Assembly: GCA_047833665.1 (NCBI GenBank)
Contig: CP181261.1
Coordinates: 806,001-870,000 of the forward strand
Direction: 5' to 3'
From: Caproicibacter sp047833665
GTDB lineage: Bacteria; Bacillota; Clostridia; Oscillospirales; Acutalibacteraceae
Length of the DNA: 64,000 nt
This document shows positions 1-7,588 of the stretch, in pieces. A program made the position numbers and the translations under genes. The notes beneath the pieces are model-generated. The model was not told the DNA's origin, did not search any database, and was given only the letters and a program-made list of their open reading frames with translations. The first letter of the stretch is position 1, and each line of letters begins with the position of its first letter.

Positions 1-468
1 AATAAGGCTTTGTTTACATGGCTTTATAGAAACGACAGGGAATGGCTCAACAACAACTCCCCTGTTAAAAAGAGAGTAAATAATGGGTATGCCCGAGTAG
101 ATTGGGATATTAGAGATAAAGAGATACTAGCCAAGGTGGAAGGTTTAGTAAAAAATATGTTAGATTCAAAAAAGAAGCCTGAGCGAATAAGTATAAGTAG
201 GATAGGGAGTAAATTAGGAATTAGGGCTTTATTAGAAAAGCATTTAGATAAACTTCCGAGAACGAGGGCTTACTTAGATTCTGTTAAAGATAGCGGCAGA
301 GATTTCAGAATTAGGCGGATAAAATGGGCTATCCAGGAGTTAGAAAAAGAGGGGCAGGAGTTAAAAGAATGGAGAATACTTAGGAAGGCTGGAATTAGGA
401 AGGTGTATCAAGAAAATATAGAAATAGAATTAGAGAATTTAATTGGCCAGAATAAATATTTTAAATAA
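1..468 (+). CDS. TnsD/TniQ-like Tn7 target-selection protein, C-terminal part
   Basis: The reading frame is open from the first base (N-K-A-L-F-T-W-L-Y-R-N-D), so this is the C-terminal ~155 residues of a protein that starts outside the window. The FTWLYRNDREWL motif, the following NN(S)PV and VDWDIRD blocks, and the basic helical tail match the C-terminal region of TnsD-type proteins of Firmicutes Tn7-like transposons. In Tn7, TnsD binds the 3' end of glmS and directs insertion downstream of it. Here glmS lies about 3.2 kb away, and transposase-site-like arrays lie between, which supports the assignment. The family call is from recognised motifs, not a search. TnsABC would be expected to the left of the window. 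Confidence 0.7.
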   Translation, partial: NKALFTWLYRNDREWLNNNSPVKKRVNNGYARVDWDIRDKEILAKVEGLVKNMLDSKKKPERISISRIGSKLGIRALLEKHLDKLPRTRAYLDSVKDSGRDFRIRRIKWAIQELEKEGQELKEWRILRKAGIRKVYQENIEIELENLIGQNKYFK

Positions 469-470
469 GG

Positions 471-512
471 GCTGGATGCATAATTTCATAAAACGTTCAG
501 CCTTTTTATATA
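471..512 (+). terminator. Rho-independent terminator after tnsD-like gene
   Basis: A GGCTG / CAGCC stem with an AT-rich loop is followed by TTTTTAT directly after the stop codon of the TnsD-like gene. The stem is short, so termination may be partial. Confidence 0.5.
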
Positions 513-563
513 GTTAAAGTATACGTATATTAACATTTAAATATGTAATATAAAGGAAATTAT

Positions 564-591
564 TTGTTTTTGACGAAATATATAGTATAAA
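564..591 (+). promoter_or_regulatory. Possible sigma-A promoter for the cargo gene pair
   Basis: TTGTTT and TATAAA are spaced 16 bp apart, about 45 bp upstream of the 634-1323 gene. The region is very AT-rich, so chance matches are common. The spacing and lack of a better candidate are the only support. Confidence 0.3.
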
Positions 592-633
592 GATTATTTA
601 TTATCAAATTTAAAAAATAAAAGGGGTATTTTT

Positions 634-1323
634 ATGGAAAACACTAATGAACTTGTTGAATCAAATGTTAAAACAATTGGAGAATCTGTGTTAAAAGCAT
701 TGATTTCAGCAGTGCCTGTATTAGGCGGACCATTGTCTTCTTTACTAGGTGACTATTTTTCAGGCAGGAAAGAGAGAAGATTTATTGAATTTCTTGAAGG
801 GATTAGCAAAGATTTAGAGAATAGCCGAGATTTAATAAATGAAGAGTTTGTTTCAAAAGAAGATTTTTATGATATTTTCGAGTTAACTGCAAGGAAAATA
901 GTTTTGACAAGACAAGAAGAAAAAAGAGAGGCGTATAGGAAGATATTGACTAATTCCATGACATCAAAAGATATAAGTTATGATGAGATGGAGGAGTTTA
1001 TTTCTCTACTAGATGGAATGAGACCTGAACATATACTTCTATTAAAGATATTAAAAGACCCACTAAAATATGATGAAGAAAACGGGAATCTAGTTGGTAA
1101 GGGTGGAGGATTTTCAACATCAATAAGTCAGATTATGAATAAGTTGTTGCCTAATTGGGATGAAACATCGATTATTGATGTTGCCGCAAAACTAGAAAAT
1201 GATAGGCTTATAAAAGATATTACACGTAATTACAAAACTATGATGACAGACCAAGGCATTAATCATCTGAGAAATCGTTTGACAGATAAAGGAAAGAAAT
1301 TCTGTATATTTATATTAGAATAG
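634..1323 (+). CDS. Hypothetical protein, Tn7-like cargo, possible defence component
   Basis: 229 residues; no named family assigned. The start follows AAAAGGGG by a good spacing. Residues ~15-42 form an amphipathic/hydrophobic helix with the motif PVLGGPLSSLLGDYF, followed by a basic RKERR and a long helical region (EEFVSKEDFYDIFELTARKIVLTRQEEKREAYRKIL). The C-terminal third looks like a winged-helix fold (ISQIMNKLL, LTDKGKKF). Proteins with this N-terminal pattern followed by an E-D-F-x-D-(I/L)-F-E block recur as hypothetical proteins in bacterial mobile islands; that is recollection, not a search result. It is followed 55 bp later by a PIN-domain gene on the same strand, suggesting a two-gene module. 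Base composition is more AT-rich than the glmS/mtl region, consistent with transfer. Its function is unknown. Confidence 0.6.
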   Translation: MENTNELVESNVKTIGESVLKALISAVPVLGGPLSSLLGDYFSGRKERRFIEFLEGISKDLENSRDLINEEFVSKEDFYDIFELTARKIVLTRQEEKREAYRKILTNSMTSKDISYDEMEEFISLLDGMRPEHILLLKILKDPLKYDEENGNLVGKGGGFSTSISQIMNKLLPNWDETSIIDVAAKLENDRLIKDITRNYKTMMTDQGINHLRNRLTDKGKKFCIFILE

Positions 1324-1378
1324 ATTTTATAAGGGTTATCTAATTTGATATTTTGAAATTGGTTGGTGATATTAGAAA

Positions 1379-2908
1379 ATGAAATTCTTATTTTTGGATA
1401 CCAATATATATCTAGATATGGTCGTATATAGAAATAAAGAAAATCCTCCAAAGTCTTATGACTATTTATTAAAATTACTAGAGTTTGACCAAGTGAAATT
1501 AATAATACCTAAAATCGTCATAACAGAAGTAAAAAGACATTTAGAAGATGAAATTGATAAGGTGGGAGAGAATTTAAAAAGTTTGAAAAATAGTGTTGAA
1601 GGTATGTATTGGATTAGCAATACAGAAGATGTACAGAATTTCGATGCTAAGGTGAAAATGTTATCTAAAACTGTTAATCAAGTTTTAGATGAATTCGAAA
1701 AGAATAATCTTAATTATAAAAATGAGTTCAAGGATAAATTGGAAAAAATATTCAGTAATAAAAATAATATTTTAATAGATGAAACCCAAGAGTTAATATT
1801 CAATGTCAATAAAAGAATGATTTATAAACTTTGCCCTTTTCACATTAAAGGGAAAGAATCTTTTGCAGATGCTTTAATTTTAGAAACACTTATAAATATA
1901 GAGAAATTTATAGAGTTAAGAGATGAAGATGAAATTTACTTCATTACGAAAAATTATAAAGATTTTTCTAAATCTAAAGAAAATAAGGCGGAGATTCATC
2001 CACATATTTTAGAAAGTCTTATTAATAATGGATTAGATAAACAAGTGAAATATAGTTTGCGGTTTTATAAGACTCTGATGGATAATTTTAAAGAAGAATT
2101 AGAAAGTGTAGATGAACTTGAATCATTATTTTTAGATACTTTAGCAGAGGAAGAAGCAGAGAGAGAGGCATGGGAAACCGATATCGAAAATATGGCTAGA
2201 AATTCTGTAGGATTGTCTAGTTTACCATCAGATGATAGCATTGTTGAATGGGTAAATGAAAGTGGTCCAATAGAAGATTTAAAGCAAGCAATAAATGAAT
2301 ATGAGCATGTTATTTCTAGGATAGATGAATATATTAATAAATATTATGATTTAGAAGATAACTTAATGCATACATGCGTTGAAAACTTATTATCTCTAGT
2401 AGATAATTTTAATAAGAAGTCAGGATTCTTAACGATAAACTTAAATAAGAATGATGATGAACGCAAAATAGTTCATGAAATATTAGAGTTCATAAATACT
2501 TATGTTGTAGATATAGACTTGTTGCATCAAATCTATGATAATTACGAAATAAAGGACTATTTTGACCTAGAAACTTTGCTGGATATAAGAGATTTTCAAA
2601 ATAATCGAATTCAATTAAATGCTGAGGGATATTTTAATCCTGAGAGTTTTGGACAAGATACAATCGAATTAAAAATACTAAAAAATTCTGTAGTTCAGGC
2701 AGAGGGGTACATAGAAATATCATATGGGGGTATAGAATTTGATGAAGATGGCGGAGTAGATAATGGTTGTCAAGAAAGCATTGAATTTCATATAGATAAT
2801 ATTATCAATTATCTCAAGACAATTGTAAGTAGTTCATTAGATAGTATAAAAGAAGCAGTATGTATGCTAGATAAATTTATTGATTTTATTGGAATTTACG
2901 AAGCATAA
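1379..2908 (+). CDS. PIN-domain (DUF4935-like) protein, probable RNase
   Basis: 509 residues. Residues 1-200 carry a PIN-like nuclease fold: FLDTN with Asp7, ITEVKRHL with Glu50, SFADALILETL with Asp164 and FITKNYKDF with Asp195. These are the four acidic positions expected of a metal-dependent ribonuclease. The spacing and the GKESFADALI block resemble the DUF4935 branch. The remaining ~300 residues are acidic, mostly helical and not recognised; they may be a sensing or partner-binding part. The ATG at 1379 has a GGTGAT-type site just upstream. It sits behind the 229-residue hypothetical gene in what looks like cargo of a Tn7-like element, a usual place for phage-defence genes. Nuclease activity is inferred from residues; a defence role is inferred from context only. 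Confidence 0.65.
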   Translation: MKFLFLDTNIYLDMVVYRNKENPPKSYDYLLKLLEFDQVKLIIPKIVITEVKRHLEDEIDKVGENLKSLKNSVEGMYWISNTEDVQNFDAKVKMLSKTVNQVLDEFEKNNLNYKNEFKDKLEKIFSNKNNILIDETQELIFNVNKRMIYKLCPFHIKGKESFADALILETLINIEKFIELRDEDEIYFITKNYKDFSKSKENKAEIHPHILESLINNGLDKQVKYSLRFYKTLMDNFKEELESVDELESLFLDTLAEEEAEREAWETDIENMARNSVGLSSLPSDDSIVEWVNESGPIEDLKQAINEYEHVISRIDEYINKYYDLEDNLMHTCVENLLSLVDNFNKKSGFLTINLNKNDDERKIVHEILEFINTYVVDIDLLHQIYDNYEIKDYFDLETLLDIRDFQNNRIQLNAEGYFNPESFGQDTIELKILKNSVVQAEGYIEISYGGIEFDEDGGVDNGCQESIEFHIDNIINYLKTIVSSSLDSIKEAVCMLDKFIDFIGIYEA

Positions 2909-2985
2909 TAAACAGCACATTAATTAGATAGTATTGTAAAAGAGGAATCCTTGAACCCTTGAATCCTTAGAACATATTCCTACTA

Positions 2986-3050
2986 TGTATGCCCCAAAAA
3001 AACTCGTGTCACGAATAAAAAAGTCGTGTTAAAAATAAAAAAGTTGTGTT
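2986..3050 (+). mobile_element. Tn7-like right-end array (three abutting transposase-site-like repeats)
   Basis: The sequence begins TGTATGCC and then carries three copies of an AAAAAA(C/G)T(C/T)GTGT(C/T) unit with exactly 20 bp between equivalent bases (GTGT at 3006, 3026 and 3046). Tightly abutting TnsB sites behind a terminal TGT are the architecture of the Tn7 right end. The first ~25 bases align with the outermost bases of the opposite array at 3408 read on the minus strand (shared TGTAT, run of A, CTC, TGTC). Confidence 0.5.
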
Positions 3051-3103
3051 AAAAGCCATGCTGTAAATGCAGGAGAAATCCTGAATTGCTGCATGGCTTT
3101 TTT
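3051..3103 (+). terminator. Intrinsic terminator inside the end region
   Basis: AAAAGCCATGC pairs with GCATGGCTTTT, capped by an AGGA-GAAA-TCCT inner hairpin and followed by TTTTTT. It could terminate transcripts leaving the PIN gene. The Tn7 right end also has a hairpin just inside its sites. Confidence 0.6.
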
Positions 3104-3221
3104 AGGCTCAAGGAAAAAGGAATAAGGCTAAAAGTATTGATTTTAAAGGGTTTGAAAGGAATATTGATGAAAGATATTGACTAAAACTTTCCCCTTTTTC
3201 CTTTTAACTTATCCCTATTTC

Positions 3222-3408
3222 TGACACGACTTTTTTATCTAAAATGAGGCTAAAAATAGGAAGAAAATAGGAGATAGGTGTAAGGGAAATGGGTGATTTT
3301 TGACATGACTTTTTTATCTGGAAAGAATTGGGGAAATAGGGTTAAGGATAGATGGGACAAGGGGTTGAGGGGTGTTGGGTTTTGACATGAGTTTTTTATG
3401 TGTATACA
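3222..3408 (-). mobile_element. Tn7-like left-end array (three spaced transposase-site-like repeats) and element terminus
   Basis: Three inverted units TGACA(C/T)GA(C/G)TTTTTTAT lie at 3222, 3301 and 3383, about 80 bp apart. Read on the minus strand the outermost begins TGTATACA then CATAAAAAACTCATGTC, i.e. a terminal TGT, five bases, then the site, as in Tn7. Three well-spaced sites are the architecture of the Tn7 left end, the end distal to tnsA and expected to the right of a plus-strand tnsD. The terminus is placed at 3408 by the TGT. Five-base flanks at 2981-2985 (TACTA) and 3409-3413 (CTTAC) do not match each other. Confidence 0.5.
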
Positions 3409-3600
3409 CTTACATCAGCAAGCAAAGCATTTAAAATAACACGAGAAATCTGTTTTACGGCCATGCTGATATGCTTTGGTGTGGGATCAAGGTTAGATGA
3501 CAGCCTATTCATGGGTATCGGAATTGGTTTTGCAATATCGTTTTACATTATGATATTTTTGGATCTTTTTTCAACGATTTATTACGAGGAACATATGTAA
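3400..3600 (+). CDS. Small two-TM membrane protein, possibly 5'-truncated
   Basis: 66 residues with two hydrophobic segments (about EICFTAMLICFGVG and MGIGIGFAISFYIMIFL) and a short acidic tail. The GTG at 3400 has no credible ribosome binding site and lies inside the proposed transposon terminus. The native start was therefore probably lost when the element inserted, and the ORF may be a remnant. No family is recognised. It converges on glmS, with a shared bidirectional terminator between them. Confidence 0.35.
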   Translation: MYTLTSASKAFKITREICFTAMLICFGVGSRLDDSLFMGIGIGFAISFYIMIFLDLFSTIYYEEHM

Positions 3601-3611
3601 AAAGGGAAACG

Positions 3612-3656
3612 AAAAGTCCATGTGCCATCAATCTGACTGACGCATGGACTCTTTTT
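3612..3656. terminator. Bidirectional terminator between small ORF and glmS
   Basis: An AGTCCATG / CATGGACT stem has T-rich flanks on both strands (CTTTTT on plus, TTTTCGTTT on minus), fitting the two converging genes. Confidence 0.75.
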
Positions 3657-3684
3657 CTGTAAAAAACTGTAAACAGCGTTTTAA

Positions 3685-5514
3685 TTACTCAACTGTAACG
3701 GATTTTGCAAGATTTCTCGGTTTATCCACGTCACAGCCTTTTTGCACAGCGGTATAGTATGCCAAAAGCTGAAGGGGAATTACGGAAAGAACCGGAATTA
3801 AAATATCCGTCACATTTGGCAAGTAGAGCACCGAATCGACTACCTGTTCTATGCCGGTGTTGCCCTCGGTTGTTAAAGCGAGAACTTTTGCTCCTCTGGT
3901 GGTAACTTCCCGAATGTTGCTGACCATTTTGTCATACAGGCCGCTTTGCGTTGCCAGAGCAATCACGACAGTTCCGTCCTCAATCAGTGCGATTGTCCCA
4001 TGCTTTAGCTCCCCGCCGGCATAGGCCTCCGAATGGATATAGGAAATTTCCTTGAGTTTCAGAGCTCCTTCCATTGCTACAGCATAATCAATGCCTCTGC
4101 CGAGGAAAAACATATTTCTATGCATATAGTTGTTTGCCGCAAATTTTTGCAGCGTTTCGCGGTGTTCCAGCATCTTTTCCGCTTTTTGCGGAAGGGTTAA
4201 CAAGTCGTTTTTCACCGCCTCGATTTCCTCTCCGGTCATGGTGCCCCGATGCTGCGCAAAATACAAGGCTAAAATGTACATGATAACTAACTGAGTTGTG
4301 TATGCTTTGGTGGACGCAACCGCAATTTCCGGACCGGCCCATGTATACAGAACATAATCCGCTTCACGAGAAATGGAGCTGCCGACAACATTTGTAATGG
4401 CGAGTACTTTCACGCCCTTGCTTTTTGCTTCTCTCAAAGCTGCCAGCGTATCCGCCGTCTCACCGGACTGGCTGACAACAATCAGCAGGGTCTTATCGGT
4501 CATCAGCGGATTGCGGTAGCGAAATTCCGAAGCAATATCAACTTCCACAGGGATTCTTGCCATTTTCTCAATGACGTATTTCCCCACAATCCCTGCATGA
4601 TACGCAGTACCGCAGGCCACAATGTAAATTTTTTCAATGTCTTTGATTTCTTGTTCCGTAAATGTGATATCGTCGAGTTTAACGGGTTCACCGGGCAGAA
4701 TACGGGAGGTCATGGTTGCTTTAATAGCTCCCGGCTGTTCGCAGATTTCCTTGAGCATAAAATGCTCGTAGCCGCCCTTTTCGGCAGCATCCGCGCTCCA
4801 TGTGATGTGTTTGACCGGCTTTTCCGTCTTTTCGCCTTCCGGCGTATATACCGCAACCGAATCTTTTTGAATAACGGCGATTTCCTTATCTTCCGGATAA
4901 ATAAAATCCCTCGTATAGTTCAAAACCGCGGGAACATCCGATGCAATGAAGTTTTCTCCATCGCCGATGCCAATCACGAGTGGGCTGTCTTTCCGCACTG
5001 CGATAATTTTATCCGGCTCGTAAACAGACAGCACACCCAGTGCATAACTGCCTTCCAGCTTAGAAACCGCTTGCGTCACTGCATCCAGCAGATTGCCTTT
5101 GTAGTAGTAATCAATCAGGTTTGGAATCACTTCCGTATCCGTTTCAGAATAAAAATGATATCCCTTTCCTTTTAGAAATTCTCTCAGGTGCAGATAATTT
5201 TCAATAATTCCGTTATGAACAACGCTAATTGTCTTTTTCCCATTAATATGGGGATGGCAGTTCGTTTCCGAAGGTTCCCCGTGCGTTGCCCAGCGTGTGT
5301 GGCCAATGCCGACTGTGCCGGATAGGGTGGTTTGTTTCAGCTTTTCTTCAAGATTTGCCAGACGCCCCTGACTTTTCGCAACGCCCATTTCTCCCTTGTT
5401 ATTGAGTATTGCGATTCCTGCAGAGTCATACCCACGGTATTCCAGCTGCCGCAGTCCGCTCAGTAAGATGGGCTGCACCTCCTGTTCACCGATGTAACCA
5501 ACAATTCCGCACAT
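3685..5514 (-). CDS. glmS: Glutamine-fructose-6-phosphate aminotransferase (isomerizing)
   Basis: 609 residues, the normal full length. It makes glucosamine-6-phosphate from fructose-6-phosphate and glutamine, the first step to UDP-GlcNAc for the cell wall. The N-terminal class II glutaminase domain starts MCGIVGYIG with Cys2 as nucleophile (free after Met removal) and has the GHTRWATHG block. The two C-terminal SIS sugar-isomerase domains carry SQSGETADT and AYAGGELKHG, and the protein ends in DKPRNLAKSVTVE as is typical. It is monocistronic, with its own promoter and a product-sensing ribozyme in the leader. The 3' end is the classical Tn7 attachment target, which fits the Tn7-like debris just downstream. 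Confidence 0.97.
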   Translation of the reverse strand: MCGIVGYIGEQEVQPILLSGLRQLEYRGYDSAGIAILNNKGEMGVAKSQGRLANLEEKLKQTTLSGTVGIGHTRWATHGEPSETNCHPHINGKKTISVVHNGIIENYLHLREFLKGKGYHFYSETDTEVIPNLIDYYYKGNLLDAVTQAVSKLEGSYALGVLSVYEPDKIIAVRKDSPLVIGIGDGENFIASDVPAVLNYTRDFIYPEDKEIAVIQKDSVAVYTPEGEKTEKPVKHITWSADAAEKGGYEHFMLKEICEQPGAIKATMTSRILPGEPVKLDDITFTEQEIKDIEKIYIVACGTAYHAGIVGKYVIEKMARIPVEVDIASEFRYRNPLMTDKTLLIVVSQSGETADTLAALREAKSKGVKVLAITNVVGSSISREADYVLYTWAGPEIAVASTKAYTTQLVIMYILALYFAQHRGTMTGEEIEAVKNDLLTLPQKAEKMLEHRETLQKFAANNYMHRNMFFLGRGIDYAVAMEGALKLKEISYIHSEAYAGGELKHGTIALIEDGTVVIALATQSGLYDKMVSNIREVTTRGAKVLALTTEGNTGIEQVVDSVLYLPNVTDILIPVLSVIPLQLLAYYTAVQKGCDVDKPRNLAKSVTVE

Positions 5515-5561
5515 GTTTTTGCCTGCCTTTCATAAAAAAGTTTCAGGCTTTCAAGGTACCC

Positions 5562-5704
5562 TATTGACTTTGTTCAAAAATCGCTTTTTGTTTTTCGTCA
5601 ATATTTTACGGTAGTACCATACCGCAAGGCATCCGCCGAATCTTCGATTCTCCTTGTCCTCGTCAACTCGCGTGCAAATTTCCTTTCGCGCGAGTCCTGG
5701 CGCT
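5562..5704 (-). ncRNA. glmS self-cleaving ribozyme/riboswitch
   Basis: On the minus strand the leader contains the conserved A|GCGCC cleavage motif (cut between 5704 and 5703). It then has GACGAGGACAAGGAG, the ATCGAA-GATTCGGCGGATGCC core, a GGTA...TACC hairpin with CCGTAAAATATT, and a closing TATTGAC...TGAACAAAGTCAATA stem. Order and core match the Bacillus glmS ribozyme. Known mechanism: glucosamine-6-phosphate acts as cofactor for cleavage, and the cut mRNA is degraded. It ends about 48 bases before the glmS start codon. Confidence 0.95.
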
Positions 5705-5733
5705 TGACTTTTTTGTTTTGAAAGCCTTGACAT

Positions 5734-5762
5734 ATCATACAATACCACAATAACATTTTCAA
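5734..5762 (-). promoter_or_regulatory. Sigma-A promoter of glmS
   Basis: TTGAAA (5762-5757) and TATGAT (5739-5734) are separated by 17 bp. The predicted transcription start is about 22 bases upstream of the ribozyme cleavage site, so only a short 5' fragment is released. Confidence 0.7.
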
Positions 5763-5941
5763 GCAAAATTGTTCCTAAAATGTACAGAGCACAGTATTTA
5801 TCAGTACTTTTTTGCGCCGTTAGTGTACAAAAATGCATCCGCTTGCCTATCATGACAAGATGCATACATGATTCGCAGTAAGAATGGGAACAGTACTATC
5901 AAATTTGTCACAAATTTTGCCGGACAGTTTCAAAGTAAATA

Positions 5942-5970
5942 TTGTTGTATAAAAATAAGAGTAATGATAT
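5942..5970 (+). promoter_or_regulatory. Putative mtl operon promoter
   Basis: TTGTTG and TGATAT are spaced 17 bp. A perfect small palindrome, TTTGTCACAAA, lies about 30 bp upstream and could be part of an MtlR activator site. MtlR-family proteins activate from upstream of weak promoters, which fits the poor -10/-35 match. Confidence 0.4.
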
Positions 5971-6026
5971 ATTTAAACTAAACCGTTATTATTCATAAAA
6001 TGCCATAACATAAAGGAGGAGTTTTA

Positions 6027-7490
6027 GTGGTTACTGCAACAAGTGCAGGATCTTCCCGTAAGAAACCCGGAGCAAAAGCCGGGATACAAAAGTTTGGCGG
6101 GTTTCTTGCCGGAATGGTTATGCCAAACATAGGTGCATTTATTGCATGGGGTCTTTTAACGGCTCTCTTTATACCTACGGGTTGGATCCCAAACGAATCA
6201 CTCAATGAATTGGTCGGGCCAACTATTACCTATCTGCTGCCCCTTCTAATTGGTTATACCGGCGGTAATATGGTTTATGGAAAGCGCGGTGCCGTGATAG
6301 GCGCTATTGCCACTATGGGCGTGATCATTGGTTCTTCCGTAACAATGTTTCTGGGCGCTATGATCATGGGACCGCTTGGCGCATATGTCATTAAAAAATT
6401 TGACGGATTGGTTGAAGGTAAAATTAAAGCAGGTTTTGAAATGCTGGTCAACACATTTTCCGCCGGCATTCTCGGAGCCATAATCTCCATTCTTGGCTAC
6501 CTCGCAATCGGTCCTGCAGTCAGTGCATTGACAACAGCGCTGGGCAATGCGGCACAATGGATTACGGAAGTAAAACTTTTGCCGCTGATTGCTATACTGG
6601 TGGAACCCGGCAAAATTTTGTTCCTTAACAACGCAATCAATCACGGCATTTTCGATCCGGTTGGAATTGCACAGGTAAAGGAATTCGGTCAGTCCATTTT
6701 CTTCCTGCTTGAAACAGATCCGGGCCCCGGCTTGGGTATATTGCTGGCCTACTGGGCTTTTGGAAAGGGCAATGCGAAAAGTTCCGCACCCGGTGCTGTT
6801 ATCATTCATTTCTTCGGCGGAATCCATGAAATTTATTTCCCCTATATTCTAATGAATCCGCTGCTGTTGATTGCCGTCATCTTAGGCGGAATCTCCGCTG
6901 ATTTCATTTTTGTCATTACGGGAGCAGGTCTTGTTGCTTCACCTTCACCCGGAAGTATCCTTGCAGAACTTGCAATGTGCCCGAAAGGCGGTTATTTACC
7001 GGTTCTTGCCGGAATTGCAACCGGTGCAATTGTATCGTTCCTCGTCGCATCTGCAATTCTCAAACGTTCCAATGTTGGTGATGAGAACGACGATTCCTTT
7101 GCACAGGCGCAGCAAGCTGTCAGCCAGATGAAAGCGGAAAGCAAACAAAACGCCGCCAGTCAGCCGGCTGCACAGAACGTCTCCGGTAAAATGCCCAGCT
7201 TGATTATTTTTGCCTGCGATGCAGGTATGGGTTCCTCCGCCATGGGCGAAACCATTCTGAAGAAGAAATTAAAAGATGCGGGCCTTGATATTCCTGTTCA
7301 TCACTCACCTGTAAACGAAATTCCAGCAAATGCTGAAGTAGTTTTCACACAAGAAAGTCTTGTCGAACGTGCGAGGAGTGTCGTGCCGAACGCACAAATT
7401 ATCACAGTTAATAATTTCTTAGACAGTGCTACTTACGACCGGTATATTTCTACGCTGAAGGCAAACTCTAACACGGAACACTCAAGTTAA
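6027..7490 (+). CDS. mtlA: PTS mannitol transporter subunit IICB
   Basis: 487 residues. Membrane permease and phosphorylating subunit that imports mannitol as mannitol-1-phosphate. The N-terminal ~345 residues are the multi-span IIC domain, with GGNMVYGKRGAV, NNAINHGIFDP and HFFGGIHEIYFPY characteristic of mannitol IIC. After a Gln/Ala-rich linker the IIB domain begins, with phospho-acceptor Cys397 in FACDAGMGSSAMG. There is no IIA domain; that is the separate mtlF gene, the usual Firmicutes arrangement. GTG start at 6027, seven bases after AAAGGAGGA. A terminator follows before mtlR, so mtlA may be expressed in excess of the distal genes. Confidence 0.95.
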   Translation: MVTATSAGSSRKKPGAKAGIQKFGGFLAGMVMPNIGAFIAWGLLTALFIPTGWIPNESLNELVGPTITYLLPLLIGYTGGNMVYGKRGAVIGAIATMGVIIGSSVTMFLGAMIMGPLGAYVIKKFDGLVEGKIKAGFEMLVNTFSAGILGAIISILGYLAIGPAVSALTTALGNAAQWITEVKLLPLIAILVEPGKILFLNNAINHGIFDPVGIAQVKEFGQSIFFLLETDPGPGLGILLAYWAFGKGNAKSSAPGAVIIHFFGGIHEIYFPYILMNPLLLIAVILGGISADFIFVITGAGLVASPSPGSILAELAMCPKGGYLPVLAGIATGAIVSFLVASAILKRSNVGDENDDSFAQAQQAVSQMKAESKQNAASQPAAQNVSGKMPSLIIFACDAGMGSSAMGETILKKKLKDAGLDIPVHHSPVNEIPANAEVVFTQESLVERARSVVPNAQIITVNNFLDSATYDRYISTLKANSNTEHSS

Positions 7491-7504
7491 CTGAAAATTA
7501 ACCG

Positions 7505-7546
7505 GGGCTCGGCACGAAGCACCCGTGCCGAAGCCCTCCATTTTTT
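7505..7546 (+). terminator. Intrinsic terminator between mtlA and mtlR
   Basis: A GGGCTCGGCACG / CGTGCCGAAGCCC stem is followed by TTTTTT. It probably attenuates rather than blocks, since mtlR, mtlF and mtlD follow on the same strand without an obvious new promoter. Confidence 0.8.
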
Positions 7547-7588
7547 ACTGTTCAAACTGCAAACCGGCCGATTGCGACAAAGCCGGAG

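Noticed and set aside
2986..3408. CRISPR array from short repeats near 3.0-3.4 kb
   Set aside because: Repeats are ~16 bp, inverted between clusters and unevenly spaced, fitting transposon ends rather than repeat-spacer units.
4597..5175. 192-codon open frame antisense to glmS
   Set aside because: It lies entirely inside glmS on the other strand, with Cys/Phe/Arg-rich shadow composition and no ribosome site.
5551..5865. 104-codon open frame upstream of glmS
   Set aside because: It coincides with the glmS ribozyme and its promoter; there is no ribosome site, and the structure explains the conservation.
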